NCBI RefSeq assembly: GCF_001039355.2 | Contig: NW_019773550.1 | Span: 9,747 to 73,746, forward strand | Source: Lingula anatina | Lineage: Eukaryota; Brachiopoda; Lingulata; Lingulida; Lingulidae | DNA length: 64,000 nt | Reading direction: 5' to 3' | Notes under the pieces: model-generated | What the model saw: the letters and a program-made list of their open reading frames with translations, nothing else | Told to the model about the DNA's origin: nothing | Databases searched by the model: none | Shown here: piece after piece, positions 12,558-25,200 of the stretch | Layout: each line of letters opens with the position of its first letter | How positions within the stretch are numbered: the first letter of the stretch is position 1 | Position numbers and translations under genes: made by a program

Positions 12558-12564
12558 TTTTATA
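12558..12564 (-). promoter_or_regulatory. TATA box of the cytokine-receptor-like gene
   Basis: TATAAAA on the minus strand, 116 bases upstream of the ATG. It implies a start of transcription near 12530 and a 5' UTR of roughly 90 bases. About 18 bases further upstream lies TTCCTGAGAA (12582-12591), which fits the STAT pattern TTC-N4-GAA. Confidence 0.55.
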
Positions 12565-14943
12565 GACATCTTAATTTCCGGTTCCTGAGAAACGGCGGGG
12601 TGACAATGATGTCACAAGCGTTGTGGACATAAGCACTCGAGGGCCTCACTCACGTTTTGTTTGGATAAAATGTTTATGTTAACCCGCTACCGAGACGCAT
12701 TCTTAAAGCGTGTTATTTCTATTTTTAGAATTTATGAGGCGTTGATTTCGCTATACTTATGATCTCGTCTCTCTAACTTTATGTTGTATATTTTAATATA
12801 GACTTATCACATACTATTGTAAAGTGACAAATTATTATTTCACGTGAACTGTTTTGTGGCACGTTTTGAAGAATTTCGAGGATTTTGAAATTTAAAATCG
12901 TATCTAATTCGACCCTGATGAACATGTATCTGCATGTACTAGTATGTATAGGAGATTTTAAGGAGACCAAAAAATGGAACACCACCAAAATGAAAATGTT
13001 TAGCGATTCCGAAAATGTTTGGCAATATTTACCTCACGAAGTTGAGTTGAGCTCACGAAGATGGAAATCGTACTTGGGTTCTTTCGAAATAAACACGAAA
13101 TTTGAGCAATTAAACAATTAATGGTTTTTAATGGTTTGGTTTCGCAATATCAACGTATTCCGCCTAAGAACTTTAAAGATCAAATGAGACGATCATATTA
13201 CATCACACCTTTTTAAAGACAAAAAAATTGTTAAAAAATATTATCCCAGTTTCCCATTATCGAATTAACCAATGATACTGTCCAATTATAAGTTCCCTTA
13301 CAATTGCTTGAAGACTGTGTCTTGTTATGATAAATTGACTCACTCCATAACTTTCTTGTGTGTCTGTTGATATTCAAGCGGTATAGATATTTCACAATTA
13401 AAGGTGACTACTTACACGGACCGTTAAGCAGGTACCATAGACGACCAATTCACTTGTCGTCACTCAACAACATATGTCACCATGTTGGAATGGGGTCAGG
13501 GTCTACCTGGTATTGTACACCTGGGTGAATAAGCATTTTCTAGAAAATGTTGATTATTTAAGAGGGATACAGACTAAAAATATACTCTGCAAAGCGACAT
13601 TTTTTATAAGAACCGTTTATGTCTTTTTCCTAAACCGGATAATACATTTTTCAACCAACGCCCATCAGGTGGGTTATACTCACTACATATGTATTGTGCG
13701 TGTGTGTACATAATTAAATAGGCAGAAGCACGGAGATTGAGAGAGACGGAGTATTTTATTATCATGCTACGCATAGAGGAAAGCGGAAAACAAAATTCTT
13801 GGCGGTTCTTCCTTCTCCCATCCATGGTAGCACACCGCACCCTTTTCTTTAAATTGCAGAAAGAAAAAAATTGAATGGAATTATTTTAATCGTGTTGATT
13901 TTGGTTCGGTTTGGTCATTATCTTCTTCCAAGGGGTACAGGAATGCCCGTGTTGACCCCTGTATGCGCCCACTTGCACATAGATTTCCATGAAAACAGCT
14001 CTTTAAAGACACGGGCCCTGGTTTTAAGTGGTCAACAGGCTGGCAAAGAAAGCAAACACCTGATTTTGACACCACAAGAAATATAGTTTTTGCACAACAT
14101 CGTGAAAATTTTATAGGTTTTATGGTGAGGTGCCACTCTTCTGGGTATAGGATTTCTCAGACCCTAGCACAAAAGTATCTTTTCTTTGTTATTACGATCG
14201 CTTCTTAATTATTATTTTAAGAGTGTTTTTTTCGAAAAAATACATTTGAACTGCATTTTATTGTTAAGGACTGCTGTGAAATCATCCATTGTTTATTGTA
14301 AGCGCATATTTTCAAGAAAAGTAACAATCTTAAATTGCCTATTTGAAAAATTATAGCATCAAGGGTATGTCCACGGGTGCGTGCTTGCAGCTAAAATCAT
14401 TTAATTACTGGTAAATGTTTTCTTCTTTTTGGTCAAATTTTTCCAGTTTTCATACCCACAGAGTTTTTAAAAAATTGTTAGATCATGGAAATAAAACCAC
14501 ATTGCGGGACAATTTCCAGTAATCGTAATGCCTAAGACACTTTTGTGTGGAGTTTCTAGAAATTAATTAATCAACAGCTAAAAGCATGTATAAAGCAGGG
14601 TATTCTAGGTACTACATCAAACTCCATTGCATTGTTTTTAAAGCTTTTGTTTTAAAATGTTTACCAGTCTCACATTATAAATTGCGCAATTCGCTTGATA
14701 TGTTCCCTGGGTAAAACATAGATCTTCTCCCGCTGACTTTGATATTGAATGCAGTGGAAACAGACCTCAAGCTCAGGCAAACTGCAATTGCCTCACTCTT
14801 ACTTCGTAAACACCAATGCATGCATAACAATTGAAAATAGTTATTGTTGCCCTGAGTCTTACATCATGCACGGCTGGGATGTTTTACGAAGTAGGGAGCT
14901 AACGTTTTACAACACTTCACATTTAAACTCAACTGCACTCTGA

Positions 14944-14965
14944 TTTTTTTTTTTTTTTTTTTTTT
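14944..14965. repeat. Poly(T) run of 22
   Basis: Could be the poly(A) tail of a minus-strand retroposed sequence. No recognisable body or target-site duplication was found. Confidence 0.7.
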
Positions 14966-15176
14966 GCATACTGCAAAGGTAGAAAATACCGCTTTAATCT
15001 TTCAGCAAAACTAAAAACACATTTGCATTCTTAATTATAATTACCGCTCGACCGCATATAGCCCAAGAAAGCAAAACTTTGTTATCTCACCCCTATTACT
15101 TGTACTGACTGACGCTGCGCACCGACTTAACCCAGTCGCTAGCGGGTTCCAGGTCGTCTTGGACCAGCTAGTGCTG

Positions 15177-15207
15177 TTTAAATAAGCGCATAACAAATAA
15201 GCCCAAA
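15177..15207. repeat. Short repeated segment, copy 1
   Basis: About 30 bases reading TTTAAATAAGCGCATAACAA then ATAAGCCCA recur, with two differences, at 15715-15745. The surrounding sequence is not shared. Confidence 0.5.
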
Positions 15208-15714
15208 GTTTATGAAAATCACAATTTTTCTGCTTAAAAGGAAACGACCAACCTATATCTATTCCAGTCAACCTGAACCAAAGAGAGGTTTATGATTTGG
15301 ATTTGGGTGCGAATGTTCAATTATAGTTCGCCTGGATCATTTCCGCTGATGCGCTTGTAGTAAAATCTAGGAACCTGTCACCAAAATAATGACAGTTTTT
15401 GACAGGGATAGATGTTGAATTCGTTCTAAGGGTTTTTTCCTGCCAAAATAATTTAAAAGTGCACATTTCTGTACATGTTCAGCGAGTTAATTAACGGCTG
15501 ATTTAAAAGGTTAAGAAAAAGGGGAATCCGAGGAAGGTGAGAGAGGAGGTTATGACTTAAAAATATTTTCACTGTCCTTATAACTTGGGTAAAATCAGTT
15601 GTTTTGTCATCCATTTATAGCACTTAGTACACAATAATAGGTAAAGTTAATAATATTCTGTTCATGAAATTAACATTTGATTGCATCCAATGTGCATAGA
15701 CCTGTAATGTATGT

Positions 15715-15745
15715 TTAAATAAACGCATGACAAATAAGCCCATAC
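15715..15745. repeat. Short repeated segment, copy 2
   Basis: Partner of 15177-15207, same orientation, about 540 bases away. Confidence 0.5.
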
Positions 15746-16239
15746 AATGTCCTTGTCCTTGTGAACAGATTATGATGAAAATATGATGAAAATATTTTCA
15801 TAATGTCCAGCGACTAGATTCTACAATGTAAATGATATATTATGATAAGTTTTTGTTTGAAACTATTCTAAAACACGTGTAGAAAGCAAATTTAACATAT
15901 TATTTATGTCTTTTTCGTTTTCAAATGGAGGAAGTTAAGTTTATATAAAGCAAGGGGGGGGATTGGAATAATAACAAAAACTAAAACAAAATGTGACAGT
16001 AAAACTAGAATATATATAAGTCTGTGATGGGTTATGTAAAATGATAACGTAAGTTTGCTTTTGCTGACATTAGGTTTGAGTAATACACATGCAGTGAATA
16101 ATAATAAAAAAAAAACAAATTTGGTGGGGCTTTAATAAAAGAAACCCCACTCATCCTACGTAAATTGTGCAGTTGCTGAAATATGTTGAATCATGCTTGG
16201 ACTGAATATTAGGATAAAAGAACTATTGATTCTCTTATT

Positions 16240-16277
16240 GGGTGGTGGTGGTGGTGGTGGTGTGTGTGTGTGTGTGT
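16240..16277. repeat. (GGT)n(GT)n microsatellite
   Basis: About seven GGT units followed directly by about eight GT units. Confidence 0.9.
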
Positions 16278-17711
16278 TTCAGTGTGCCGATGACACCGTT
16301 GTTTTATCTGAAAGCAGCGAATGGAACTTAGGCTTTCTCTGGTAGAACAAGTTGCCACTAATTCTGACCTAAAACTAAAGCAGAAAGTTCTCTGATATAA
16401 AGAAATAATGCACAGAAGAAATGCAGAAGGAGGAGACGAGTGGGACAGAAACTGTAAAAACAGGTCGCTCCAGATCCTCCTTATATCCTGGTTCTATTGT
16501 ACTGAGTCCAACCTATGCACTGGCTTACTAAAAATCATGAAACAAGTTACTGGAGGCAAATGTATATATCAAATGTCATTGGAAAATCAGCCTGTCAAAA
16601 CATTTTATACTATCTGTTTCCAGTTTTCTTCAGTGAGTCAACCGCACCTCATGTACATCGGGCGATTGTCAAGGATTAAAAACAGCAAATTTTGAGTTTG
16701 TTAAGCAAAGGTTTATTTCAAAATATATTTAAATGACATAAGTGATGGGGTAGTGGGGTAGTGAAAGACGCAAGGGTGGAATGAGAATGAGTTTAATGAT
16801 TTGCTGGTCAAATACACGAGTAGTCATCTCATCTCTAAATTTTGTTTTGAACTTTAAATAATCATTTGATGTCCATTTTTTAATTGATTATGAACTATGT
16901 TCTTTTTTTTATTATTTGGTAGTTATCAGCAGGATTCACACCTGACACGTACTGCGTGGTGGGATATATATTGGCGGGACAGATGCGCTTCCACCAAATG
17001 CTTTCACGTATACAAATGGCCGTGCGTGTGATTACCGGTTCTCTTATACAGCTAAGGTTTACATATCTGACCTAGTTCAGTTTCCATTGAATGTTGTTTG
17101 GTTGAATGTTGCGTTGACTATTTGTTGCTTCCTGAATTGTGCTATACGGAAATAAAAAAAACGTAAGGAGAAACTCGCAACCTTTCCGCCGCGCCGGCTC
17201 ATAGTTCGATCGGAAACAGAAACTTTGTTATGTAATTCTCAGTAAGCTATTGCATCAACACTAATTTCTTGTTTCTTGCTTTAATATCAGATTAATGAGG
17301 TAACAGAAAAATAATTTATGTTCAATAGATATTTGATGTCGGGTTCAATGTCAAAGACGCCAGAGCGACTGAAAGGCCTATAGAGGTATACGGGGAAAAA
17401 AATTAAAATATATTCGATATTATATTTAATAAAAAGAAACTTTTTAGTAAGCATGTTTGATGATCTGATCTGATATCCAGGACTTTTCTGAATTAATTCT
17501 ATCCAGTAGCAACCGAGAACCAAATCAGGAGAACCCATGTACCGACTAATTGACTGATGTCTATTGATTAAAATGCAACTTTTCAAAAGCATTTGGTCGC
17601 CCAGAATCCATGGTACTCAAGGACGATTACATATTCAATAATTACATATGTTCTCTGGCATATGCTACTGCCAACTTCCCGCTCTCAGCGCTTATTCACG
17701 TATTGTCTGTT

Positions 17712-17837
17712 TTGAGCCAGGCAAAAGGCATTAGCCCCTACCCCTTCAAAAAATTGAGCCAGGCAAAAGGCATTAGCCCCCACCCCCTCAAAATATTGTG
17801 CTAGTCAAAAGGCATCAGCCCCTGCCCCTTCGAAAAA
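17712..17837. repeat. 42-bp minisatellite, three units
   Basis: Units begin at 17712, 17754 and 17796. Each contains CAAAAGGCATTAGCCCC or a close variant, followed by a C-rich stretch and TCAAAA. Units 1 and 2 are nearly identical and unit 3 is diverged. The period is 14 codons and a plus-strand frame reads LSQAKGISP twice, but nothing else supports translation. Confidence 0.8.
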
Positions 17838-19106
17838 GTGTGATGTCCTAGCTTGTTGCCTACTCCATTTACAAATTTTTGGGGTGGTCTGGTGCTCTGA
17901 TTTCAGGGAGGTAGGTGGACCACAAATGTGATACCAGGTCGACAAATATTTTCTACATTGGCGTCTGGAGGGCCTCATGACCGAGGCCTATAAGTAGGCG
18001 CAGATTTTTTTATATTGTGCGTCTTCAATGTAGTGTGCGTCTTCATCATTTCTGTCACGGTTTTCAAAAACGAAAACATGCGCCCGTAGTGTTTTATGGG
18101 TCCTAGGCACAACGTTGTACTTGGTAAACTTTGGTTTCTAAAAGGAAAATAGTTTGTGGTCCTCATGTTTTTATCATCTTGTGTTTGCCGTCCGTCGTTA
18201 CGTGTGAAGAGCGTTTTGATCTAAATCTATTTACAAAATGTGTTTCAGATAGGTATTATTGATTTAAATCGGAAACCACGCACGCACCTCTACATTTCTA
18301 AATCGGGTTAAACTGTTGTCATATTTTGATCACGGCCTCGAGGTTCTTCTTGTTGTTTGATTTCAGTTTCACATATCGTAGCTTGTTATGGTTATTTGTA
18401 AGAAAAGCGATGAATCATTTGAAACTCAAAGTGCCTGGGAATTTGGCGGAAGATGAGGTAAAGTTCTCGAAACAGTATTGCTTCTGAAACAGTCATTGTA
18501 CAACATATCAAGCCATAGTACATGTAGTTTTATTCAGCATACGTTAATATGTCCATCCGTGCTGTCATATCAGGAATAATAGCCGTTGTTGAAGCAATTC
18601 CTAATTTACTGGCAAAGTAGGCCTACATAATTTCAACAGTAGTGGTTTATTTATTTACCACAAGATTTTTCTTTTTGATTTTGACATCATTAGATAGCTA
18701 CAATAAGACGATGAGTCACGACCTCTCTTTTCTTTTTCAAGCTGAATGTACAAATTAAGATAAAACGACTTAATGAAAGAAATCATTGTTCAGATTACGG
18801 CAGAATTTGAGGGACGCAATAAAAAAATTTTCATTGCATCAGGTGTGAAGCTCTGCTACTGCAATAGACTACAGTGAAAACTCCGTGGTTCGATAGATTG
18901 TGGTTGCGCTGCTGTTGTGGCATCTTGACGAATGCAGTCTGTTTTGGTAAACAACTATATGCAAAATACACGCAGTATTGTACTACATTAAACACAAGCT
19001 AAAAGATAATATCCACATTTCTCTGCATATTTGAGTTTACTATGTATCCTTCGTTTGAATTTCTCAGAAAAAAACACATGCATAGGGAGGGCCTATTTGA
19101 ACATGG

Positions 19107-19128
19107 ATATATATATATATATATATAT
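19107..19128. repeat. (AT)n microsatellite
   Basis: Eleven AT units about 110 bases downstream of the stop codon of the first chitobiase gene. Confidence 0.9.
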
Positions 19129-19237
19129 GCACTGCATTATTCCCACATTGGGAATAAAATTTTTTGAATGAAAGAGGCTGCACTGAAGATTTAACCATAG
19201 TACGTCCGCTTTCAACATTCTGATGAGTACATTGAAC

Positions 19238-22200
19238 CTAAAAGAAGCTCTCGATATATCTGACTGATAACAAAAGCAGTGCAGTCAGTGTGATAATGGA
19301 TATCGACGATGTTGAACCTCCACTAGCAACAACGGGTCGAGAAATGTTAATGTGGCGGCTGGTCCGTCCATTGCTAGACCTAAATGGAAGGGAAATTTAT
19401 GTTAGTTGATAAAATATTGCAATGTTGCATAAAAAGTTTTCAGAAGTGGACAGGGGAATAAGAATGGTGTGAATGCCACGAGCTACGTAGAACGGTGAAG
19501 ACATTTGTTGTCAACTTTTGATAGTAACTTTTGATAGTAACCACGGAACGTATATTTTCATGTTTGCCTGTTTTCTCGAGGGTTTTTAAGTTTCGAACTC
19601 TTGCAACTTTCCACATCATTGAGAGTTTTTAACGTACGCGGTGTTTGAATTACAAAAAGTGGCAACGTATGGAAAACTATTCATTCGTTTATCTATTTAA
19701 TCATTTAGCTAACATTGACAATTTACATTTAAGTCAACTTGTTAAACTAACCTTGTTCTCAGCATGGCTTTAGGCTTGGCGTCGCTTTCTCCGTCTGTGT
19801 TTAAATCTGCCCAAGTCTTCCCACTGTCGTCAGAAAACTGCACGGTCAACCCGGGGAAAGCAACATTGGCTTGCAGAGTGTTGCCATTATATCTAAATAA
19901 GTCAGATAATTATAATTAATTTTAATTAGACGCCAGGCCTGTAGGCAGCAGTTTCAAAGGGGGGGGGGGTATGAAAAAGTGGAGCTGCGTGTATTCATAG
20001 GACCTACAATAATGTCAAATTTAGATTCAGTCCGCGCATTTTCAGACCAAAGGGGCGGTTACCCCGGAGCCCTCTCCCCCAGCTTTGAGGACTGGATGTA
20101 AAATATCCAAAATGATATATGATCATTATGTTGTAAAATATATTGAAAGACAGTTTGTAATCTTTGACCAAATGTATGCGATAAAATATGGCGAAGATAT
20201 ACTTTATGATATGATAAATTTCTTCACTTTATCTTCAGATGGTGTCAATGATCGATTCATTTTCGTGCAACGCTCAATGTAAATTCAGTTTACATACGTT
20301 ATGAATAATTTTGAATAATTTTAAAGCAATTTAACTGTCCACACCATTGTACTTACTTGGCGCCGGGACACGGCAGGTAATAAGACACGCCAATTTTGTC
20401 TAGGCGTGGCAGTTCCTTATAGCCTAAAAGATTAGAAAATCTTTCCCAGTCTTTCTTCCTCTGTTTTTCCCTCTCCACTTTGTTTGTAATATCCTCCCAG
20501 CTTGCCTTGTGCCACGCTCTTTCAGCTAGGGCCAACAACCGAGGATAGACATTGAATTCAAATTGTTCGCCAGTGCGCATTGTTTCACTCCACAGTTGCC
20601 CTTGTATACCTGTGAATGATATATAATCGCATATTAAATACTGTGTTTGCTTTATCTTAAAATGTAAATAAATAAATGAAAAACACGACGCTGACGTGTA
20701 CTTTATTTTTTTCTATAATATCTCTTATAATGATGTATTATATACTCTACTTCTTGCATACTTTTATTTCCATTTAGTTCCTCTCTTAGAGCTTAGAATT
20801 ACGACTCACTATAAACGGATGGTACGTTAGTCTATATTTATATTTACCTATGATATTCTCTAGTTTCTCTAAAGGCACGCACTGCGTTATGTCCTTACAA
20901 AACTCCTCTTCAGTCAATGGTTTGCCAGATCGTTCGTAGTCTACATTGGCAAAGAGGTTGTCCGGCATGAACCCAAACGTCTTTCTGGTATCGGTGAACC
21001 TAGGCCCCCAGTAATACCCCCTCTCCAAAGGATCTGGTTCTTGAGGGTGATCGAAATAAAGGTGTGTGACCTGGGACATCACTACCTACAAGCAACAAAG
21101 ATGTGCATTTACTTTTGGAGAACTTTCCAGACACAATTCGGTTGATGTATTTGAACTGGAGGAACAAATAGATTTTGCCTCTCTCTCTTGTCTATTTTTG
21201 TACGCTCATTTTACATGACAATATATATTTGTCCACAGCATTCATTTTTGAACGGTATCTTACCTTATATCCCGCATTTGCCAGGTCATACGCACGCCTC
21301 GCGGTTCCCCATTCCCAGACGTTTTGCCAAGCATTGCTGTAGATTTGATCACTTTCTAGTTCTGTACGGTTGAAAGGAATGCCTTTTTCGCCTAAAAGCC
21401 CATCTTCCCACGCAGCGAGGCCAACGCCAAGTGTCTCTGAAAAAGAACAGTTAAGCAAAAACCTTATTTTACTTTCTGACTTTTTTTACTCTTTTGACTT
21501 GAAGTTTTGATATTATATGTCTTCTTTTTCAATGATGACTTACATACCGATACATAAATCTTTTGGCAATGAATATATAAAGAATAATAAATCCACTGTG
21601 TGCTGATACTTTCAAACATTACATCCTAATAACATAATTAGTTCTGACCCGTTATATTGGACACTTTCTTCAAGAACAGTTCCATCAAGTGTTCCTTTAT
21701 ACCAGCACTTGTGGCATTGACAGACGGAAAATAATTTCGGCAAATCGTAGAGTTTATCCATATTCCATCTGGAACTTCATCACCGCCATAATGAAACCAC
21801 TTTAATGGCTGAATGTCCCGATGCATGTCTATTAGCGCCGATACAACATGTTCTACAAATCTATAGGAAGACTCTTGACAGGGGTTCAGTGCATTGTCAT
21901 CAAAATATTGAACTGAGAGATATGTAGAAGTATCATTTGGTTCGGATAATAAGTACTGATCTGCAACCGAATCCGGTTGTCCTTTTTCCTTGAGATTAGC
22001 GCTTCTTGCCTTCATGGCGATAATGGCTGCGTGTGAATGGCCAGGAGTGTCTACCTCTGGAATGACTTCTATGTGTCTGTCGTTTGCGAATCGAAGTATT
22101 TCTTTATAATCATCGACAGTGAAGTATCCGCTTCCAAGTCCTACTCCGTTTGGCAATGATCCTAGTTGGGATACGACACAGGTTTTTTCCGTTACATCAT

Positions 22201-25200
22201 GACACCGCTTGGAACCAACCTGTAACGATTAAATATCATAATGCGACAAGAAGGTGGTTATATCTTTATGGCAATTGCTTCTCACCAATTGTATGATTTG
22301 AAATCACAGCACATCTTTTTCATATGATACCGCTTTCCCACCCCAACAAAGAATGGATAGGCATTTTGAAACGCACACAATCAGAGCGTTTTTAATGTCG
22401 CATTTTTTTTTCAAATTAAACGTGGGTTTAAGCGAGCCCAGCCTGAACCTGTTGGAAAAGTGTTAGCAGTACTTACTGATGTCAACTCCTCTAATCCAGG
22501 TATCTCCAATCTCCACCCTTCGTCGTCTGATAAATGAAAATGGAACTTATTCAATTTATACAACGCCATTACTTTAAGCAGCTTCAAAATATCTTCCTTC
22601 GTCCTGAAATTCCTAGCAACATCCACATACATTCCTCGGAATGCATATCTTGGGGCGTCCTTCACTGCTATTTTAGGTAGTTTATTGTCCGGTGTTATCA
22701 AGCTTAGCAATGTCTGTATACCATAGAAAATTCCGGGAGCGGACGCTGATTGGATTTCTACATTTTTATTGCTATCGCTTATAGCAATGCTGTATGCCTC
22801 TGTGCTGGAACCCAAGCCATCTACTTGCACGTTCCCTTCTCTTAAAATTATGGCTTTCTGTTGCGGCCCTGGGTCAGAGTCCACCACAGTCAGAGGTAAA
22901 GAATCTTAAAAATGAATTAAGAAGGTTAAATATAATAAATGCGTTATTGGAAATATTTTCTCAAGTTTGATAATTGACAGCAAAACATTACTGAACCCGT
23001 GTTTCAATACCCAATATTTCATTTCTTTATAGGCTTCATAATGTATAAAATGGCTTGGGTTGGTTCTCATTTGATACACAGCCGACGCAAAAATTAAAGT
23101 TAAGATATTAAAAAAGAAAATGTCATACCAGTCAAACTCCATGTCTCGTTGATAAACCTTGGCTCAGCATACAACATCCAGTCCCCACTTCCCAAATCCA
23201 ACATGGCATTTGAGTCAACCGTCATCTCCACAGGTTTTGGAATCACTTCCATCGGACTCTTCCCGAGGTTTGATATGTCGTTCAGTTTGTATCGCTTTTC
23301 AGGGGTGTAAGGGTCGTAATAATCCTTCAGGTCCTCGTAGTAGTATCGCTTCCATTTCACGGATGAATCCAACGGGCTGACAAAGTTGAGGCTTTCACCC
23401 GAAGTACTTTGTATGACCCGAGGACTTAGAGATGAATTCGAACTCGCTACGTACCTAAAACCGGCATTTAATCAACATTCAGAAAGGTGTATTCAGATTG
23501 TACTTTGTCTGCGCAGTTGTACATGTATAACTGGGAATTGAAATACATTTTAAAGTTGTGATCATTTCATTTAAACGTTTGTATACAGTCAAATGAAAGG
23601 TCATGTTTCTACTGATATTGCATACCATTTATTGAGACCAGTGAATACGAAAATCTTTCCACCGATTTATATCAAAATATGTTTCATCTGTCATTATATT
23701 ATTCGATAAATATTGTTCGATACATATTATTTGATAAATATGTATGAAATCATTAAGAAATATTTCCCGATAAAAAATAGTGTTAAATCACTTTTTCATC
23801 AAAAGTTTCTTTTGTCACATTGTTTTTTACCTTACCAGTTTGGCATTACATCTGTCACGGCAACTGTCCAGTATTGTCCCTTGAACTTTATGTCATGTCG
23901 TTGTCCACCTGATAAAGTTTTAAAACCGTCATCAGGCTGCAGCTTAAAAAGACAACCTTTAATGTGGTAAATCTCTATTCCAGCTGTTTTATAAGCTAGA
24001 CCATCTGGGTACGGTAAGTTCTCTGGCTCTATAAGTCTAATGTGACAAAAGTATATGGCCCAGTCGCCTTTCTCAATCGCTTCTAAACCTTTATTCGTCA
24101 GTAAAATCTGCGCGTCGTAAGTCTTCCACGTATCTACGGTGTTGTCTATAACGTCATAGCGGATTTCCAGGTTTTCACCAATGTAATCTAATGTTTGTTG
24201 CGTCTGGCCTAAAACTGGATTTAAAGAAGAAATGACAAATTAATAAATACTTCTTGCTATTTGCAAAATTATAGAATAAAGCAAAACGGCCATTTACGGA
24301 CACTAATGAACATAACGGTATTTTCTAACGATTAAATGGGAATTAAGTCTGCTTTTGATTTACTTGATTGTTTCACGAGATATAAAATCACCGTCCGTAT
24401 TTAGATAAACCGTGTAATGTTATCTGCGATGGCTGTCGTTATTACCATTACCAGATCACAATAACAATGATTACTGAAGTGGTGACATTAACGTACTCGC
24501 TGCTTCAAATGATACACTCTCTTATAGTGAGATCTCTCTAATATATTTTTTTTATCTGCGTAGCCTTGTTTGTCACAATCATGCTTACGAATATATAGTC
24601 AGAGTACGAGAAGAGAGCAGGTATGTACACGTGTGTTATCAAGATACTTTGAAAGTTTGTGTACACTATGTTCCTTAATTAAAAAGCGTCCTGAAGAGTT
24701 ATCCCCCAATAACACTATAGCATTGGAGACCGGCTTAGTCGCCGCTCTATTTTTCTGAATTGAAATTATTTGCTAGCGTGGCATCAGAGCAACGCCGTTA
24801 GTGGCTTTGGACACGTAGGGTTAACAGGCGGTACAAACAATGAACTTTAAGCAGCATCAAGGCAAATAACTTTAGATAAATTGCATGACCTGGATATATG
24901 ATTAAGTTGTAATTGCTATTTAATCTTAAAGGCGGGTCCATGGCCTGCTTTATTTCACAAACAGTCCTATTTCTTAAACATTCCAGTGGTCATTGAATGA
25001 TATTGAAATGATATATACCTGTAGATTTTTGAAAGTTAACATTTAAGTGCGCTACTATCAGAATTTTCGCTCTCCGCAATTGATCTCGGGTCTTATATCC
25101 TCTCACCGGGCTTTATTCTTCGAATTACACAAGAGACTGTGTTCTACTTGTTTAATTTACCCCCTCCCCCTTATTAAGACTTATGAATATTTGCCACTCA

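Larger units (their letters stand above)
12600..19237. other. Gene-poor intergenic stretch
   Basis: About 6.6 kb between the cytokine-receptor-like promoter and the 3' end of the first chitobiase gene. Open frames here are short and lack splice support, signal peptides or family motifs. The stretch holds a poly(T) run, a (GGT)n(GT)n tract, a 42-bp minisatellite, an (AT)n tract, a short repeated segment (15177-15207 and 15715-15745) and a possible reverse-transcriptase remnant near 16283. Confidence 0.5.

Noticed and set aside
12885-13121. 78-codon plus-strand frame
   Set aside because: No signal peptide, domain, splice context or polyadenylation signal. It overlaps an equally long minus-strand frame, so it is probably chance.
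15041-15271. tRNA-like SINE suggested by GGGTTCCAGG near a poly(T) run
   Set aside because: The box B match is poor, no box A lies at the right distance, and the poly(T) is not adjacent to a defined element end.
16125-16150. Hairpin GTGGGGCTTT...AAACCCCAC as a possible histone-type 3' stem-loop
   Set aside because: It does not match the histone stem-loop consensus and no histone gene is nearby. Pairing is short and interrupted.
16408-16695. 95-codon plus-strand frame near the possible reverse-transcriptase remnant
   Set aside because: It does not continue the CADDTVV frame and shows no recognisable retroelement or protein motif.
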